Shown: positions 32,986 to 41,968, counted from the first letter of the stretch. The stretch is 64,000 bases of DNA from Leptospirales bacterium (GCA_016788865.1 JAEUSB010000095.1:62001-126000); one strand, 5' to 3'. Notes: generated from the letters alone by a model not told the origin. A program made the numbers and translations.

Positions 32986-34812
32986 CTAGGCCTTCACGCT
33001 GGTCAAAAGCCCAAGCAGGCTGAGCTGCCAATCCGGGGTACCGGACTCCAGGATTTCAATCTTACCCTCTTTCATTCCAGCCTTTTCAAGAATCAAGTTT
33101 GTAACCCACTTTGCGCAAACGTTTGTCCGCTCCATGAAGATGGAATGCTGAGGTACAAAGACCCAATCGCCGATGAGCATCAAGTTTTCAACCGGGCTCT
33201 GTACGGACGGTCGGTTTGCTTCGTCTCCCGGCCTGTAGCCGGTGTAGGTATCCCATCGATTGATGTAGAAGTCTGTGGGTTCAGGAAGATCCGGCAGTAC
33301 TCGTTTCAATTCCTTGTGCACTTCGCGAGCAATGTAGGAAAAGTCTTTCCCAATGAATTCCTGCCAGCGGCTGACCTGTACTTCGATTAAGTCGACTCGC
33401 TTTTGTTTCAACCCGGGTATCTGAACCGAGGACCAATTGGATGTGAATCCCAGGAGTTTGTAGCCCGTAGGAAAGAAATCGACGGCGCTCCAGGCCGTAC
33501 CGGAAGGGAATCGCTTTTCCCAGGCATCTGAATTTTCATACAACAGATTCACGCAGAGAATGGTTGCCTGGCTCAAACTCTGAATCTTGCGGAAGTAATC
33601 GTGTTGGCGAGCCAGGTCCGTATTGATGAGGAGTTTCTTGGCTCCCGGAATATCCATCGCCAGGATGTAATGGTCTGCTTGAAATGTCTTTGGAACTTTT
33701 TCCTGTTCGGGCAGGACTTCAATCATGGAAGGATCAGCGCCACAGTACGGGCAATGGTCTTCCACGCCGCCGTAGATCAAGTTGCCGCAAACTCTACAAC
33801 GACGCACTTTGCCAGCCGGCAGATTCTGGTTGGTCTTCACCGCGCTGATCTTGCCATTCTGCATTACAAGCTCGGTTACCTCTGTATTGTAGAGGATTTT
33901 TCCGCCTTTTCCTTCGAGATGTCGGAGCAGTGGATTGATTACAGTTTCGTCCGGTGGCCATTGATAGAAATCTACGCGCGTGTCGGAAGGCGTGGCCCCG
34001 AGGCGAATTAGATTCCCCAGGCCCAATGCTGAGCATTCGCGTGTGCTCAAAAACAATGCCATATCAGACATGCCTTCGTAGTAGTAGCGCAGCATTTGAT
34101 CATGCACGCCGACCTTCTTGGCCCAGTCGTAAAACGTGAGACTGTCGAGATACAATCGCTGGTCATCATCCGTGAAATCAAAGCCTGACAGTTTCATTGT
34201 GGCTCGAAAAGCAGCGCCCAGTCCAGGGGCGGGCTTGTTTAGATCCTCCACACTTGGAACGTAAATTCCGTTTGGAATCATCTGAATGCGATCGAGCGGT
34301 GTGGGCCACGTGACCGTCCGAATTTTATTTCGCACACCCTGTGCATCTATTAAGTAGTAAAACGATTCGTTGTCAGGAAGGACATTTAACGGGATCTTGT
34401 GTCTGCCAATAAATTCGCGCAGGTTCTTGTAGAAACCCCAGACCCCGTGGAGGCCGTGCTCGCGCGAATATCCATTGGGGAAGTACTTCTTGGCAAAGCG
34501 CCTGTCTTTCCAGGTCTTGAGTTTCCCCCCTGCATGCGCCGTCTTTTCAAGAATCGTTACTTCGAATCCGCGGTCTGCGAGTTCACAGGCCGCCTGAACG
34601 CCCGCGAGTCCACCGCCCAGTATTAGCACGGACTGACCGTTTTTCTTCAGGCTAACGTTGTTGTCGGGTACTTCCGGGAAAGCCTGCTTGTAGCGGCGAT
34701 TTGCGAGGAGAGAATACGCCACCCCGCCCACCAGGCCTCCGCCGATAGCCTTGCCGGCGAATGAGAATCCTTTTTTGAATAGCTCTTTGCGTGAGATTGA
34801 ATCGTCCATCAT
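32986..34812 (-). CDS. FAD-dependent amine-oxidase/desaturase-like enzyme with embedded zinc ribbon
   Basis: The 608-residue product has a short membrane or Tat-like N terminus (residues 10-40), then an FAD-binding Rossmann motif SVLILGGGLAGVQAACELADRGFEV, here seen as LGGGLAG, and an HAGGKLKTW segment typical of carotenoid desaturase-like enzymes. In the middle it carries CRVCGNLIYGG and HCPYCGADP, a two-knuckle, rubredoxin/rubrerythrin-like metal site inserted in the substrate domain. The C terminus has LMLIGDWVF, the flavin-contact motif. The substrate is unknown. It is divergent from ccmE with a 39-bp gap and coupled to capA. Met codons at 34812 and 34809 are both possible starts. Confidence 0.8.
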   Translation of the reverse strand: MMDDSISRKELFKKGFSFAGKAIGGGLVGGVAYSLLANRRYKQAFPEVPDNNVSLKKNGQSVLILGGGLAGVQAACELADRGFEVTILEKTAHAGGKLKTWKDRRFAKKYFPNGYSREHGLHGVWGFYKNLREFIGRHKIPLNVLPDNESFYYLIDAQGVRNKIRTVTWPTPLDRIQMIPNGIYVPSVEDLNKPAPGLGAAFRATMKLSGFDFTDDDQRLYLDSLTFYDWAKKVGVHDQMLRYYYEGMSDMALFLSTRECSALGLGNLIRLGATPSDTRVDFYQWPPDETVINPLLRHLEGKGGKILYNTEVTELVMQNGKISAVKTNQNLPAGKVRRCRVCGNLIYGGVEDHCPYCGADPSMIEVLPEQEKVPKTFQADHYILAMDIPGAKKLLINTDLARQHDYFRKIQSLSQATILCVNLLYENSDAWEKRFPSGTAWSAVDFFPTGYKLLGFTSNWSSVQIPGLKQKRVDLIEVQVSRWQEFIGKDFSYIAREVHKELKRVLPDLPEPTDFYINRWDTYTGYRPGDEANRPSVQSPVENLMLIGDWVFVPQHSIFMERTNVCAKWVTNLILEKAGMKEGKIEILESGTPDWQLSLLGLLTSVKA

Positions 34813-34851
34813 TGACTTGCCATCAGCCGCTTCCCGTTTTTTCTTGCAATT

Positions 34852-35301
34852 ATGAAAACCCGCTTCTGGATTCTCATGGGACTGATTGTTGTTTCCCTGG
34901 GAGCCATGGTTTATCTAACCGGGCCCTCGCGAAAAACCTCTGTGATATTAGTCGATGCCACGGCTGTGGTCCTGGATCCAGCCAAATACAGCGAGCATGA
35001 GCTCCGCGTTCGTGGATTTGTAAAACCCGGGTCAGTCCTGCGCTACGGCGACAAGGCGGACTTCATTATGACCCTGGACGGGCGTGACCTGAAGGTCCAT
35101 TTCAACGGAGAAACGCAGTTGCCGGATACTTTTGCGGATAACGCCCCCGTACGCGCTGACGGCCACCTTTCACCGGACATGCAGCTGGTCTCAAACAAGA
35201 TTGAGGCCAAATGCGCATCCAAATATGAGGCAGACTATGCAAAACGCAGAGATCTGTCCAGCGCTCGGCTGAGCCACGAGCTGGAGGGCCACCAGTTGTG
35301 A
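34852..35301 (+). CDS. ccmE: Cytochrome c maturation protein CcmE, CxxxY variant
   Basis: CcmE is the periplasmic haem chaperone of System I, anchored by one N-terminal helix (residues 5-23), with an OB-fold domain. The 149-residue product matches in length and pattern (RVRGFVKPGSV, FIMTLDG, VHFNGETQLPDTF). The haem-binding motif is CASKY (C121 to Y125) instead of the classical HxxxY. A Cys-type CcmE is known from archaea and some sulfate reducers. It begins a coupled operon: its TGA overlaps the GTG of ccmF. It would take haem from CcmABCD and give it to CcmF. Confidence 0.9.
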   Translation: MKTRFWILMGLIVVSLGAMVYLTGPSRKTSVILVDATAVVLDPAKYSEHELRVRGFVKPGSVLRYGDKADFIMTLDGRDLKVHFNGETQLPDTFADNAPVRADGHLSPDMQLVSNKIEAKCASKYEADYAKRRDLSSARLSHELEGHQL

Positions 35302-37802
35302 ATCTGAATCAGCTTGGCGCACTCGCGCTGCTGATCTCAGCTGCAATCGTCGCTTTTTCAATCCTGACTGCCCTCCTGGGAATGAACCTCAGGCAAATTC
35401 GCTCCCTGGTCCGATTTCTCCCCGTAGAGATCTTTGAAGCCTATACCAAAAGGCGCGGTCGCACGCGGCTTTCTTCCCGGCTGGCCCGATATGTCCTGTC
35501 GGCATGGTATCCGTTTCGGACAAAGCTTCTCGGGTTGTTGAGCTTCAGAAGTTCGGGCTCGGCACTCTTACTCTCACGGCAGGCTCTCTACGTCAACGCC
35601 TCCGTTGTTGCATTGGCCATGATCGCTCTGATCGCACTTATGGTTCAGGGAGATCTGAGCAATCGGTACGTAGTTACGCATTCTTCCTCGGACCTCAGTA
35701 TCTTCTTTAGGATCACTGGTGCCTGGGCAGGCTCAAGCGGGAGCTTATTGTTCTGGTATTTCCTCTTAACTGTCTTCAGTGCGGCCGCCGTCTATCAAAG
35801 TCGGACGCTTCAGAATCGGATGCCGTTTCTATTTCTGGCTCTTGCATTTCTTCAGTTTGTATTTGTATTGCTGGGACTCTTCTTCCGCGATGCACAACCC
35901 TTTCGCGTTTTTCCTGAGCCAATGAAGGCGGGGCAGGGACTCAATCCCCTGTTGCAACATTGGGGGATGATCATCCATCCACCCATTCTGTATATCGGGT
36001 ATGTGAGTTCGGCTATTCCGTTCGCGATTGCAATGGCAGTCTTGATTTCCGGAAACTATAAGAACACATACTATCCAATGTTGCGGCGTTGGACAATATT
36101 CTCCTGGTTCTTTCTGGGTACAGGGATCTTGCTTGGGAGCAAGTGGGCGTACGAAGAGCTAGGCTGGGGTGGCTACTGGGCCTGGGATCCAGTGGAAAAC
36201 GCAAGTCTCATGCCTTTCCTGCTCATGACTGCCTTTCTCCACACTGTGATTGTAACTGAGCGCCGTGGCATGCTCAAATTTTGGACGATGCTGCTCATTC
36301 TGCTCGCGTACCACTTCAGTATGCTTGGCACGTGGATTACGCGAAGCGGTGTGTTGCAGGGCCCGCACAGTTTTTCGGAATCAAGCATTGGAATGCCTCT
36401 CATCATCTATATTGGTGTGAGCTTCTACTTTTATCTCCGCTATATTATCTTGCAGCGGCACAGGCTGCGTCCTGACCATCAACTGGATACAGTAACCTCT
36501 AAAGAAGGCAGCATGTTGCTGAATAACTTCCTGATGTTATTGTCCGTATTTGTCATTCTTGTGGGTGTCTTCTCTCCGTTGCTTGCAATCGATTGCACGT
36601 TCGAAGGTGCAATCAGCTGTCACAAGGCTGAATGGAAAGTCACGGCCTACAACCGCATCATGGTGCCCGTCGGTGTGATCACTCTTTTCTTGATGGGCGC
36701 TTCGCCGTTGCTCGCCTGGAAAAAGAGTGCGGATCAGATCTACGCGAAAAACCTGCGAATTCCCCTGATTCTTGGTTTGATAGCGACTATCGTTACGGCT
36801 GCCGTGTACGGGAAATTTTTCAGACCCGCTGGCGAAGAGAGTTCGTGGGGGCCCATTCTGGTCGCCGAGATATTCTCAATACTGACTGCAGGGATCGCTG
36901 TGTTTACTGTCTCCGGTATCATCCAGGAGTACTATCGCGGTGTGCGTTCGCGTCGGGAACGCTTTGGTGAGAACGTTGTTATTGCGCTTTTGCGATTGAT
37001 TGGGCGGAACAAGCGGAGATACGGCGGATATCTGGTTCATCTGGCCATTGTGTTTTTGTTTGTGGGTTACGCAGGCGGCAGTTTCAAGAAAACTGCAAAG
37101 CTTGATTTTCATTTTTACAGAATGCCATATGAGCAAGGCGATGCCGTTCACTACTATAGCGGGGATAAAGGGTACATAGACGGCTATGAGGTTGAGGCGA
37201 CCGATCTGTTCTTTGTTCCCGATTTCAAGCCCAATGCGGATCGAAATAATCCCCTGCATCTGGTTGTTTCCTATCAGGGTCATTTTCACGTGCGGGAGAA
37301 GGGTGAATCTGCGGCGCCCATAATCCGACCGGAAACCATGTCAGCGTTTGATTTTGCAAATAGGCCTGCGGCGGTTAACGAAAAGGCTTTGAAATTCTTC
37401 ACCGGGTTTATACCGGGCGGCCGCATGAAGACAGAGCGCCTTTTTCATCCGCAGATCTATCCTGTTACCGGGGAAGTTATGCGCTCAGACGATATGCGGG
37501 CACAGCGCATTCCTACAAGTGAGCCAGACATTCGATCATCGTTTGACGAAGATATTTACATTCAACTGGGATCGATCATGGATGCGCAGCGCAAAACCAA
37601 TCCAGACTTTGCGCACATATACGAATTTTTCTACTTTGAGTTTCAGAAGAATCCAATTGCCCATGATCAACTTTTCCCGCCGTCTATTGTGGCAACCCTT
37701 GAAGTCTGGGTAAATCCCCTGGTTAAGTTCGTGTGGCTGGGATCCGTCTTGTTCTTCTTGAGCGGGCTGATTCTGGTACTCCCGTTTGGAGAGCGTGAGT
37801 GA
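35298..37802 (+). CDS. ccmF: Cytochrome c haem lyase subunit CcmF
   Basis: The 834-residue membrane protein has the tryptophan-rich WWD motif (WGGYWAWDPVEN, from W290) that binds haem in CcmF, FFRDAQPFRVF and WITRSGVLQGPHSF. About 14 membrane helices and a large periplasmic loop near the C terminus (about 590-800) follow the family pattern. It ligates haem from CcmE to apocytochrome thiols. An unusual basic segment of about 60 residues (35-95) after the first helix lengthens the N terminus. The GTG start overlaps the ccmE stop, and its own stop overlaps the ccmH start. Confidence 0.92.
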   Translation: MNLNQLGALALLISAAIVAFSILTALLGMNLRQIRSLVRFLPVEIFEAYTKRRGRTRLSSRLARYVLSAWYPFRTKLLGLLSFRSSGSALLLSRQALYVNASVVALAMIALIALMVQGDLSNRYVVTHSSSDLSIFFRITGAWAGSSGSLLFWYFLLTVFSAAAVYQSRTLQNRMPFLFLALAFLQFVFVLLGLFFRDAQPFRVFPEPMKAGQGLNPLLQHWGMIIHPPILYIGYVSSAIPFAIAMAVLISGNYKNTYYPMLRRWTIFSWFFLGTGILLGSKWAYEELGWGGYWAWDPVENASLMPFLLMTAFLHTVIVTERRGMLKFWTMLLILLAYHFSMLGTWITRSGVLQGPHSFSESSIGMPLIIYIGVSFYFYLRYIILQRHRLRPDHQLDTVTSKEGSMLLNNFLMLLSVFVILVGVFSPLLAIDCTFEGAISCHKAEWKVTAYNRIMVPVGVITLFLMGASPLLAWKKSADQIYAKNLRIPLILGLIATIVTAAVYGKFFRPAGEESSWGPILVAEIFSILTAGIAVFTVSGIIQEYYRGVRSRRERFGENVVIALLRLIGRNKRRYGGYLVHLAIVFLFVGYAGGSFKKTAKLDFHFYRMPYEQGDAVHYYSGDKGYIDGYEVEATDLFFVPDFKPNADRNNPLHLVVSYQGHFHVREKGESAAPIIRPETMSAFDFANRPAAVNEKALKFFTGFIPGGRMKTERLFHPQIYPVTGEVMRSDDMRAQRIPTSEPDIRSSFDEDIYIQLGSIMDAQRKTNPDFAHIYEFFYFEFQKNPIAHDQLFPPSIVATLEVWVNPLVKFVWLGSVLFFLSGLILVLPFGERE

Positions 37803-38350
37803 AGAAGTTTCTTACCGTCTCTTTCCTGTCGTTTCTTGTGGTGCAATCGATTTACGGCCAGGCAGTATTCACAAAGCTAAAGGACCCGGAGCAAATTAGG
37901 ACTTTCACGGCGGTCTCAGAAGGGCTAATCTGCGGTTGCGGTTGTCATCTGGTTCTCTCTACATGCCCGCATGTTGATTGTCCATGGGGAATTCCTGCGC
38001 GAAGATTCATTGAGAATCGAATTCGGGAGGGAATGAACCGCGATCAGATTCTCGAAGGAATGGTCAAGGGATTTGGCGAGGGCGCGAGAAACGACGCAAT
38101 CGTTCAGAGTCTGTTTGAAGGTGGGCGTGATGACCTGGCAAACAAGTTCATCACTGGCTTTGGCCCTGAGGTCAGAGCAAAGAATACGGGATTCAGTACC
38201 ATTCTGGTTGTAACGTTATTTGGCATTCTAGCGATCGGACTGGCTTCCTACTGGTTGAGGAAGCGTGCCCGAGCGGCCAGCGTGTCCGTGCCCGGCAAGA
38301 AGGCGGAGCTAGACTCTGTTCTGGAAAGAACCAGGGATCTTGATAAATGA
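37799..38350 (+). CDS. ccmH: CcmH-like thiol-disulfide protein with extended Cys motif
   Basis: The 183-residue product has a signal peptide, a CcmH/CycL/NrfF-type helical domain and a C-terminal membrane helix (STILVVTLFGILAIGLASYWL). CcmH normally reduces the CxxCH thiols of apocytochromes through an LRCxxC motif. Here the motif is LICGCGCHLVLSTCPHVDC, with cysteines at 45, 47, 49, 56 and 61, so redox chemistry or metal binding may differ. The following RRFIENRIREGMNRDQILEGMV pattern is typical. GTG start at 37799 overlaps the ccmF stop, and its stop overlaps the next ATG. Confidence 0.82.
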   Translation: MKKFLTVSFLSFLVVQSIYGQAVFTKLKDPEQIRTFTAVSEGLICGCGCHLVLSTCPHVDCPWGIPARRFIENRIREGMNRDQILEGMVKGFGEGARNDAIVQSLFEGGRDDLANKFITGFGPEVRAKNTGFSTILVVTLFGILAIGLASYWLRKRARAASVSVPGKKAELDSVLERTRDLDK

Positions 38351-38709
38351 CTGTAGTAATTTCTCTCCTGTTGGTCTTGTGTGTCCTGGCTCTATTCCTT
38401 CCGTTGCTGAGCCGAAAGGCCGTCCCCGAGTTCTATATTTCGAGCACCCCTGCAGAGGATAGAGAGCGCGAGCAGACTAGAATCAAGGCCATGCTTGCGG
38501 ATTTGCGCCAGGAGTACGATGCGGGTAAGATCCCGGAGTCGGAGTTCACTTCAATGGCAGCTGAGTTACTCGCAGACCTGGATCGCATAGCAGCCGTTTC
38601 CAAAAGCTCGGCCAAGAGATCGAGCAAGCGTCTGTTCTGTGATGAATGTGGAGCTGTCCGGCCTCCCGAGGTTGCGGCCTGTTCGCAGTGCGGAGCGGAA
38701 TTTAAATGA
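38347..38709 (+). CDS. Small membrane protein with zinc ribbon, Ccm operon (CcmI-like candidate)
   Basis: The 120-residue product has one N-terminal membrane helix (VVISLLLVLCVLALFLPLL), a charged coiled-coil-like helix (about 35-80) and a C-terminal zinc ribbon (CDECGAVRPPEVAACSQCG). Its position after ccmH and the single helix plus helical region recall the N-terminal part of CcmI, the apocytochrome chaperone, but the zinc ribbon is not a CcmI feature. It is translationally coupled on both sides. Function unknown. Confidence 0.7.
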   Translation: MTVVISLLLVLCVLALFLPLLSRKAVPEFYISSTPAEDREREQTRIKAMLADLRQEYDAGKIPESEFTSMAAELLADLDRIAAVSKSSAKRSSKRLFCDECGAVRPPEVAACSQCGAEFK

Positions 38710-39773
38710 AATCTGGATTTTTCGCATTAGCGGTGTTATGCGCGACGTGGTTTCCATGCAGTGCGTCTATGTTGAGCGCCCAGCCAATGGGAGAGAATCC
38801 CAGGGAATCAGGCAGAAATGCAGAGCCAGGCCCTACCGCAGGCAAGAAGGCGACAATTTTTGGAACGGTTACAAACGGAACCACCGGAGCGCCAGTTGCG
38901 CCGGAAGAGATTCAACTTCTCAGACCCGGGCAGACCGGAATGCAAGTGTTGCAGTCGATTAGACCGGGCACAATCACATTCAAGTTCGATCCGGTGCCGG
39001 TTCAGGGACCTGTCCTGGTTCGATCTCTTTATGCTGGAGAAACCTACATCCACGTGGTACCTCCAACAGAGAAATTTTACAACGCGCCTCAACAAGTGAC
39101 TGTATACGAAGTGGGGGCAAGGCCGGAAGACATACTGATTACCTCAGGCCTCCAGGTTGTAAAACACAAGGAGTCGCTCAAGATCTCCAGAGTTTTCGCA
39201 ATCGAGAATCGATCAAAACCTCCAAAGGCCTTTGCCGGTTCAGGTCTGAAGTTCTTTGTTTCACCCGATGCTAAGAACTTGCGAGCCCAACTGCAACATC
39301 AGGGTTCAATGCCGGTACCAAACGCGCTGACGCCAGAAGGCAAGCTTGCACGCGGGATTCGTCCGGGAAATTCGGAGTTAACTCTTGAGTATGAAGTGGC
39401 GGGATTTCAAATGGAAGAGCGTGCCCACGAGTTCTCTGGTTCGCCTGCCAGGCATGCATTTCTGGTTGTAGTATTCCAGCCCGCCGACGCCCGGCCAAAG
39501 GTTGAAGGAGCGGCGGTCGAGGAGCTTCAAATTCCTAACCTGGGCCCTGCGCTGCGAATTAATTTTGGCGCGGATTCCGCTAAATTGGATTTCTCCGATG
39601 GTGGGTACATTATTGAAAACCCATTGAAGTCGGATGTGAATGCCGTTTTTGATGAAACCTGGAAAGTTCTTGTGGCTCTATTATTTACCATAGTCATTCT
39701 TTTCCTGGGAGCAAGCGTGCTTGCCTCTTCCGGAGTCAGCTTTGTCCGCCCAAAATCCAATTCTAAAACTTGA
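38706..39773 (+). CDS. Exported, C-terminally membrane-anchored protein of the Ccm operon
   Basis: I do not recognise the family. The 355-residue product has a signal peptide, a low-complexity Pro/Gly segment, a beta-sandwich-like domain beginning ATIFGTVTNGTTGAPVAP (similar to carboxypeptidase-regulatory repeats), further beta-rich sequence and a C-terminal membrane helix (LVALLFTIVILFLGASVLAS). It is likely periplasmic and held by the last helix. Coupling to the zinc-ribbon gene (ATGA) and overlap with the CcmA-like ATPase put it in the cytochrome c maturation operon. Confidence 0.65.
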   Translation: MKSGFFALAVLCATWFPCSASMLSAQPMGENPRESGRNAEPGPTAGKKATIFGTVTNGTTGAPVAPEEIQLLRPGQTGMQVLQSIRPGTITFKFDPVPVQGPVLVRSLYAGETYIHVVPPTEKFYNAPQQVTVYEVGARPEDILITSGLQVVKHKESLKISRVFAIENRSKPPKAFAGSGLKFFVSPDAKNLRAQLQHQGSMPVPNALTPEGKLARGIRPGNSELTLEYEVAGFQMEERAHEFSGSPARHAFLVVVFQPADARPKVEGAAVEELQIPNLGPALRINFGADSAKLDFSDGGYIIENPLKSDVNAVFDETWKVLVALLFTIVILFLGASVLASSGVSFVRPKSNSKT

Positions 39774-40401
39774 AAATCTGCATCGGAGTTACGGCTACAA
39801 GCCGGTACTCAAAGGTGTCGATCTGACACTGCACGCAGGTGAAGTGGTGTGCCTGATGGGGGAGAATGGCGCCGGCAAAACAACGTTAATTGACACTGTA
39901 CTGTCCAGACTGCGGCCACCTGTTGGAACGATTGCGTATAACGGCAAAACGATTGAATCCGCAGCTGATAGGGCAGAACTCCTGTCCCGGGCCGGTGTCC
40001 TGGGCCACGAGGCAGGTGTCTTTGCCGATTTATCTGCTCTAGAGAATCTTTCGCTGTTCTATCGGGCTTACTATGGACATGTAGATGAAGTGGGTGACAA
40101 GCGAATCACAAACCTGTTGGGCATGGCCGGCCTCGCTCATAGACAGCATGACCTGGTCCGCACTTTTTCGCGTGGCATGCGGCAGAAATTGGGAATCTGT
40201 CGAATGATGTTGCACAGCCCGGACATGCTATTCCTTGACGAGCCACTGAGTGCGCTCGATACGATGGGTGTTGCTTTCTTCTTTGATGTGGTGGCGGAGT
40301 TCCGCCAGGGTCTGTGCGCCCTGGTCGTAACCCACGACGCCGCTCCGTTTCGCAGGGTTGCGAATCGTTTTGAGCGGCTCGAGAACGGTAGAATCAGCTA
40401 G
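39742..40401 (+). CDS. CcmA-like ABC transporter ATPase
   Basis: The 219-residue product is an ABC ATPase with Walker A GENGAGKTT, signature FSRGMRQKL, Walker B MLFLDEP and switch His in VVTHD. Its small size and position after ccmEFH suggest CcmA, the ATPase that frees holo-CcmE in the CcmABCD complex, but CcmB and CcmC are not encoded here. A TTG at 39742 with GGAG five nt upstream is chosen over the TTG at 39721; it overlaps the previous gene by 32 nt. Its end overlaps the convergent membrane-protein gene by 8 bp. Confidence 0.78.
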   Translation: MSAQNPILKLENLHRSYGYKPVLKGVDLTLHAGEVVCLMGENGAGKTTLIDTVLSRLRPPVGTIAYNGKTIESAADRAELLSRAGVLGHEAGVFADLSALENLSLFYRAYYGHVDEVGDKRITNLLGMAGLAHRQHDLVRTFSRGMRQKLGICRMMLHSPDMLFLDEPLSALDTMGVAFFFDVVAEFRQGLCALVVTHDAAPFRRVANRFERLENGRIS

Positions 40402-41197
40402 ATGCTTTGATCGGCTCGCCCGTGTCTTCACCAAGTAGTTGGTAAATAGCGGCACCCTGAAGCGAAATCGCAAACGGCATACTAAACAGTACACCAACGC
40501 AGCATGCGAGTACCCCTGCGCCAGCAACGATCCCTGTGATGAGGCCGAGTAGCATCAGGTGCCATTGAAACGGTTTTGTAATTTCGATGCTCTGACGGAT
40601 CCCTTCCATTGCGCCAAGCCCGCGTTCGATAATCAATGGATATGCAAGCATTACGCGACCGGCAATGTAGAGGGAAACCGGATAGCCAAAGAATGATAGA
40701 ATGTTTGCAAGCGCCGCTCCGGCACCTTTAGGTCCAGTTTGCATGTATTTCGCGATTGTTTCCGCGCGCTCAGCCTCCGGAAGATTCATGACCTCAGTCC
40801 AATCTATCCCGCTAAAGGCCAGAAAGTAGTAAGGACCCGAGAAGAGTGCAACAACCAATTGCGAAACAATGAAAATCAGCAGGAATGCACCAAGGATAGC
40901 ACCGTACGACTTAAACGGACGGAACATGTCGCCGAGCTCGGTCTTGCCGCGAACCATCAGGAGTCCAAAAATCGAAGAAGCAGCAGCCAGATGTGGCGCG
41001 GCAAGAAGGCCACCCACGCACGTCAAGATTGCAAGAATCAGTAAGACTGGCATCACGATTGCAAAACCAACGCCGACTCCCATATTGTTGCGAAATCCCT
41101 GCCAGCCCAGGGCAAAAGTTCGATCCAGATTGTAGCGAGCTCCCTGTGAAGGGGGCAAAGAACCGCCGGTGGACGGTTGATATACATTTTCAAGCAT
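40394..41197 (-). CDS. Hypothetical polytopic membrane protein
   Basis: The 267-residue product has about five membrane helices, a Pro/Ser/Gly-rich N terminus and an LDRTFALGWQGFRNNMGVGVGF-like entry into the first helix (start FALGWQGF). The pattern SIEITKPFQWHLMLLGLI near the C terminus resembles DUF975-type or glycerophosphoryl-permease-like integral proteins of many bacteria with no known function. An ATG at 41197 is preferred over the TTG at 41203. It is convergent with the CcmA-like gene. Confidence 0.65.
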   Translation of the reverse strand: MLENVYQPSTGGSLPPSQGARYNLDRTFALGWQGFRNNMGVGVGFAIVMPVLLILAILTCVGGLLAAPHLAAASSIFGLLMVRGKTELGDMFRPFKSYGAILGAFLLIFIVSQLVVALFSGPYYFLAFSGIDWTEVMNLPEAERAETIAKYMQTGPKGAGAALANILSFFGYPVSLYIAGRVMLAYPLIIERGLGAMEGIRQSIEITKPFQWHLMLLGLITGIVAGAGVLACCVGVLFSMPFAISLQGAAIYQLLGEDTGEPIKASS

Positions 41198-41271
41198 TTG
41201 CAACAGGGGATTCCCGTTCTAGTTTGTGCAAGCGATTCTTGACCTGCCGGCGCACCGTATCTAGCCGGTAG

Positions 41272-41910
41272 TTATGCGGGCGCGCTCTGCCCCACCGCAG
41301 TCAATGGCGCCAGGCAGTACGTATGGTTTACGACAGAGAGCCGCCCGCAATCAACCAGCATTCGAAAGGCTCGACTTACCGATTCTGGCGTCGTGCCGAG
41401 TAATGCGGCGATTTCATGTTTCTGTAGGGGCAATGTGACTGGAGAGAAATCCGCGCCTAACTGTCGCAAGAAGTCTTCCAGGCGCTCCGGAACAGAGTAC
41501 AGGCTAATCGCCTTCAGGCGCGATTGAAACGCGAAAGTGACCTTAACGACGGTGCTGGCAAATTGAAACATGAAATCAGGGTTTTTTCTCAGAGCGTTGC
41601 GAAAGGCCCGTACGGGCAATTCATCCACATGCGAGCAAGTCAATGCTTGTGAACTGGCGTGATAGTATTCTTCCGGGCCGTGCAAGAAAGTAGGCGGAGT
41701 TGCCATCCAATCTCCTGCACCAAACGTATGCAGAATCAACTCTTTTCCACACTCATTCAGAGTGTAGAACTTGAAAATACCACTCCGAACAAAGAACGGG
41801 CCTCGATAGGCGTCACCTTCCATGAACAGGTTCTCGCCCTTTTGCAAAGATCTGGGAGTTGCAATTTCCCTCAGGAAGTCGGGTAACGGGTCCGGGCAAG
41901 TTCTTCGCAT
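41272..41910 (-). CDS. Crp/Fnr-family regulator, DNR/NNR-like
   Basis: The 212-residue product has a cyclic-nucleotide-type sensor domain, a long dimer helix and a C-terminal HTH (LPLQKHEIAALLGTTPESVSRAFRML). The recognition helix with E-SVSR is the FNR-type pattern that reads TTGAT-N4-ATCAA. No N-terminal four-Cys cluster for Fe-S is present, unlike FNR, so it resembles the NO-responsive DNR/NNR group. ATG 41910 has AGGA at proper spacing. It is divergent from norCBQD and a perfect box lies 15-32 bp upstream of its own start, so it probably activates nor and represses itself. Confidence 0.87.
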   Translation of the reverse strand: MRRTCPDPLPDFLREIATPRSLQKGENLFMEGDAYRGPFFVRSGIFKFYTLNECGKELILHTFGAGDWMATPPTFLHGPEEYYHASSQALTCSHVDELPVRAFRNALRKNPDFMFQFASTVVKVTFAFQSRLKAISLYSVPERLEDFLRQLGADFSPVTLPLQKHEIAALLGTTPESVSRAFRMLVDCGRLSVVNHTYCLAPLTAVGQSAPA

Positions 41911-41924
41911 GAAAAATCCTGGCT

Positions 41925-41942
41925 CCTTGATATAGATCAAGG
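41925..41942. promoter_or_regulatory. FNR/DNR box
   Basis: CCTTGATATAGATCAAGG is a perfect palindrome containing TTGAT-N4-ATCAA. Its centre (41933.5) is 41.5 bp upstream of the transcription start predicted from the -10 element at 41963-41968, the classic class II activator position for norC. Confidence 0.88.
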
Positions 41943-41962
41943 ACAGGCAGGGGACTTTCGTC

Positions 41963-41968
41963 TATGAT
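41963..41968 (+). promoter_or_regulatory. -10 element of the norC promoter
   Basis: TATGAT differs from consensus at one position and places the start of transcription at about 41975, giving a 23-nt leader before the norC ATG. A second imperfect dyad, TGAT-N4-ATCA (41965-41976), overlaps it and could be a repressing site. Confidence 0.65.
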
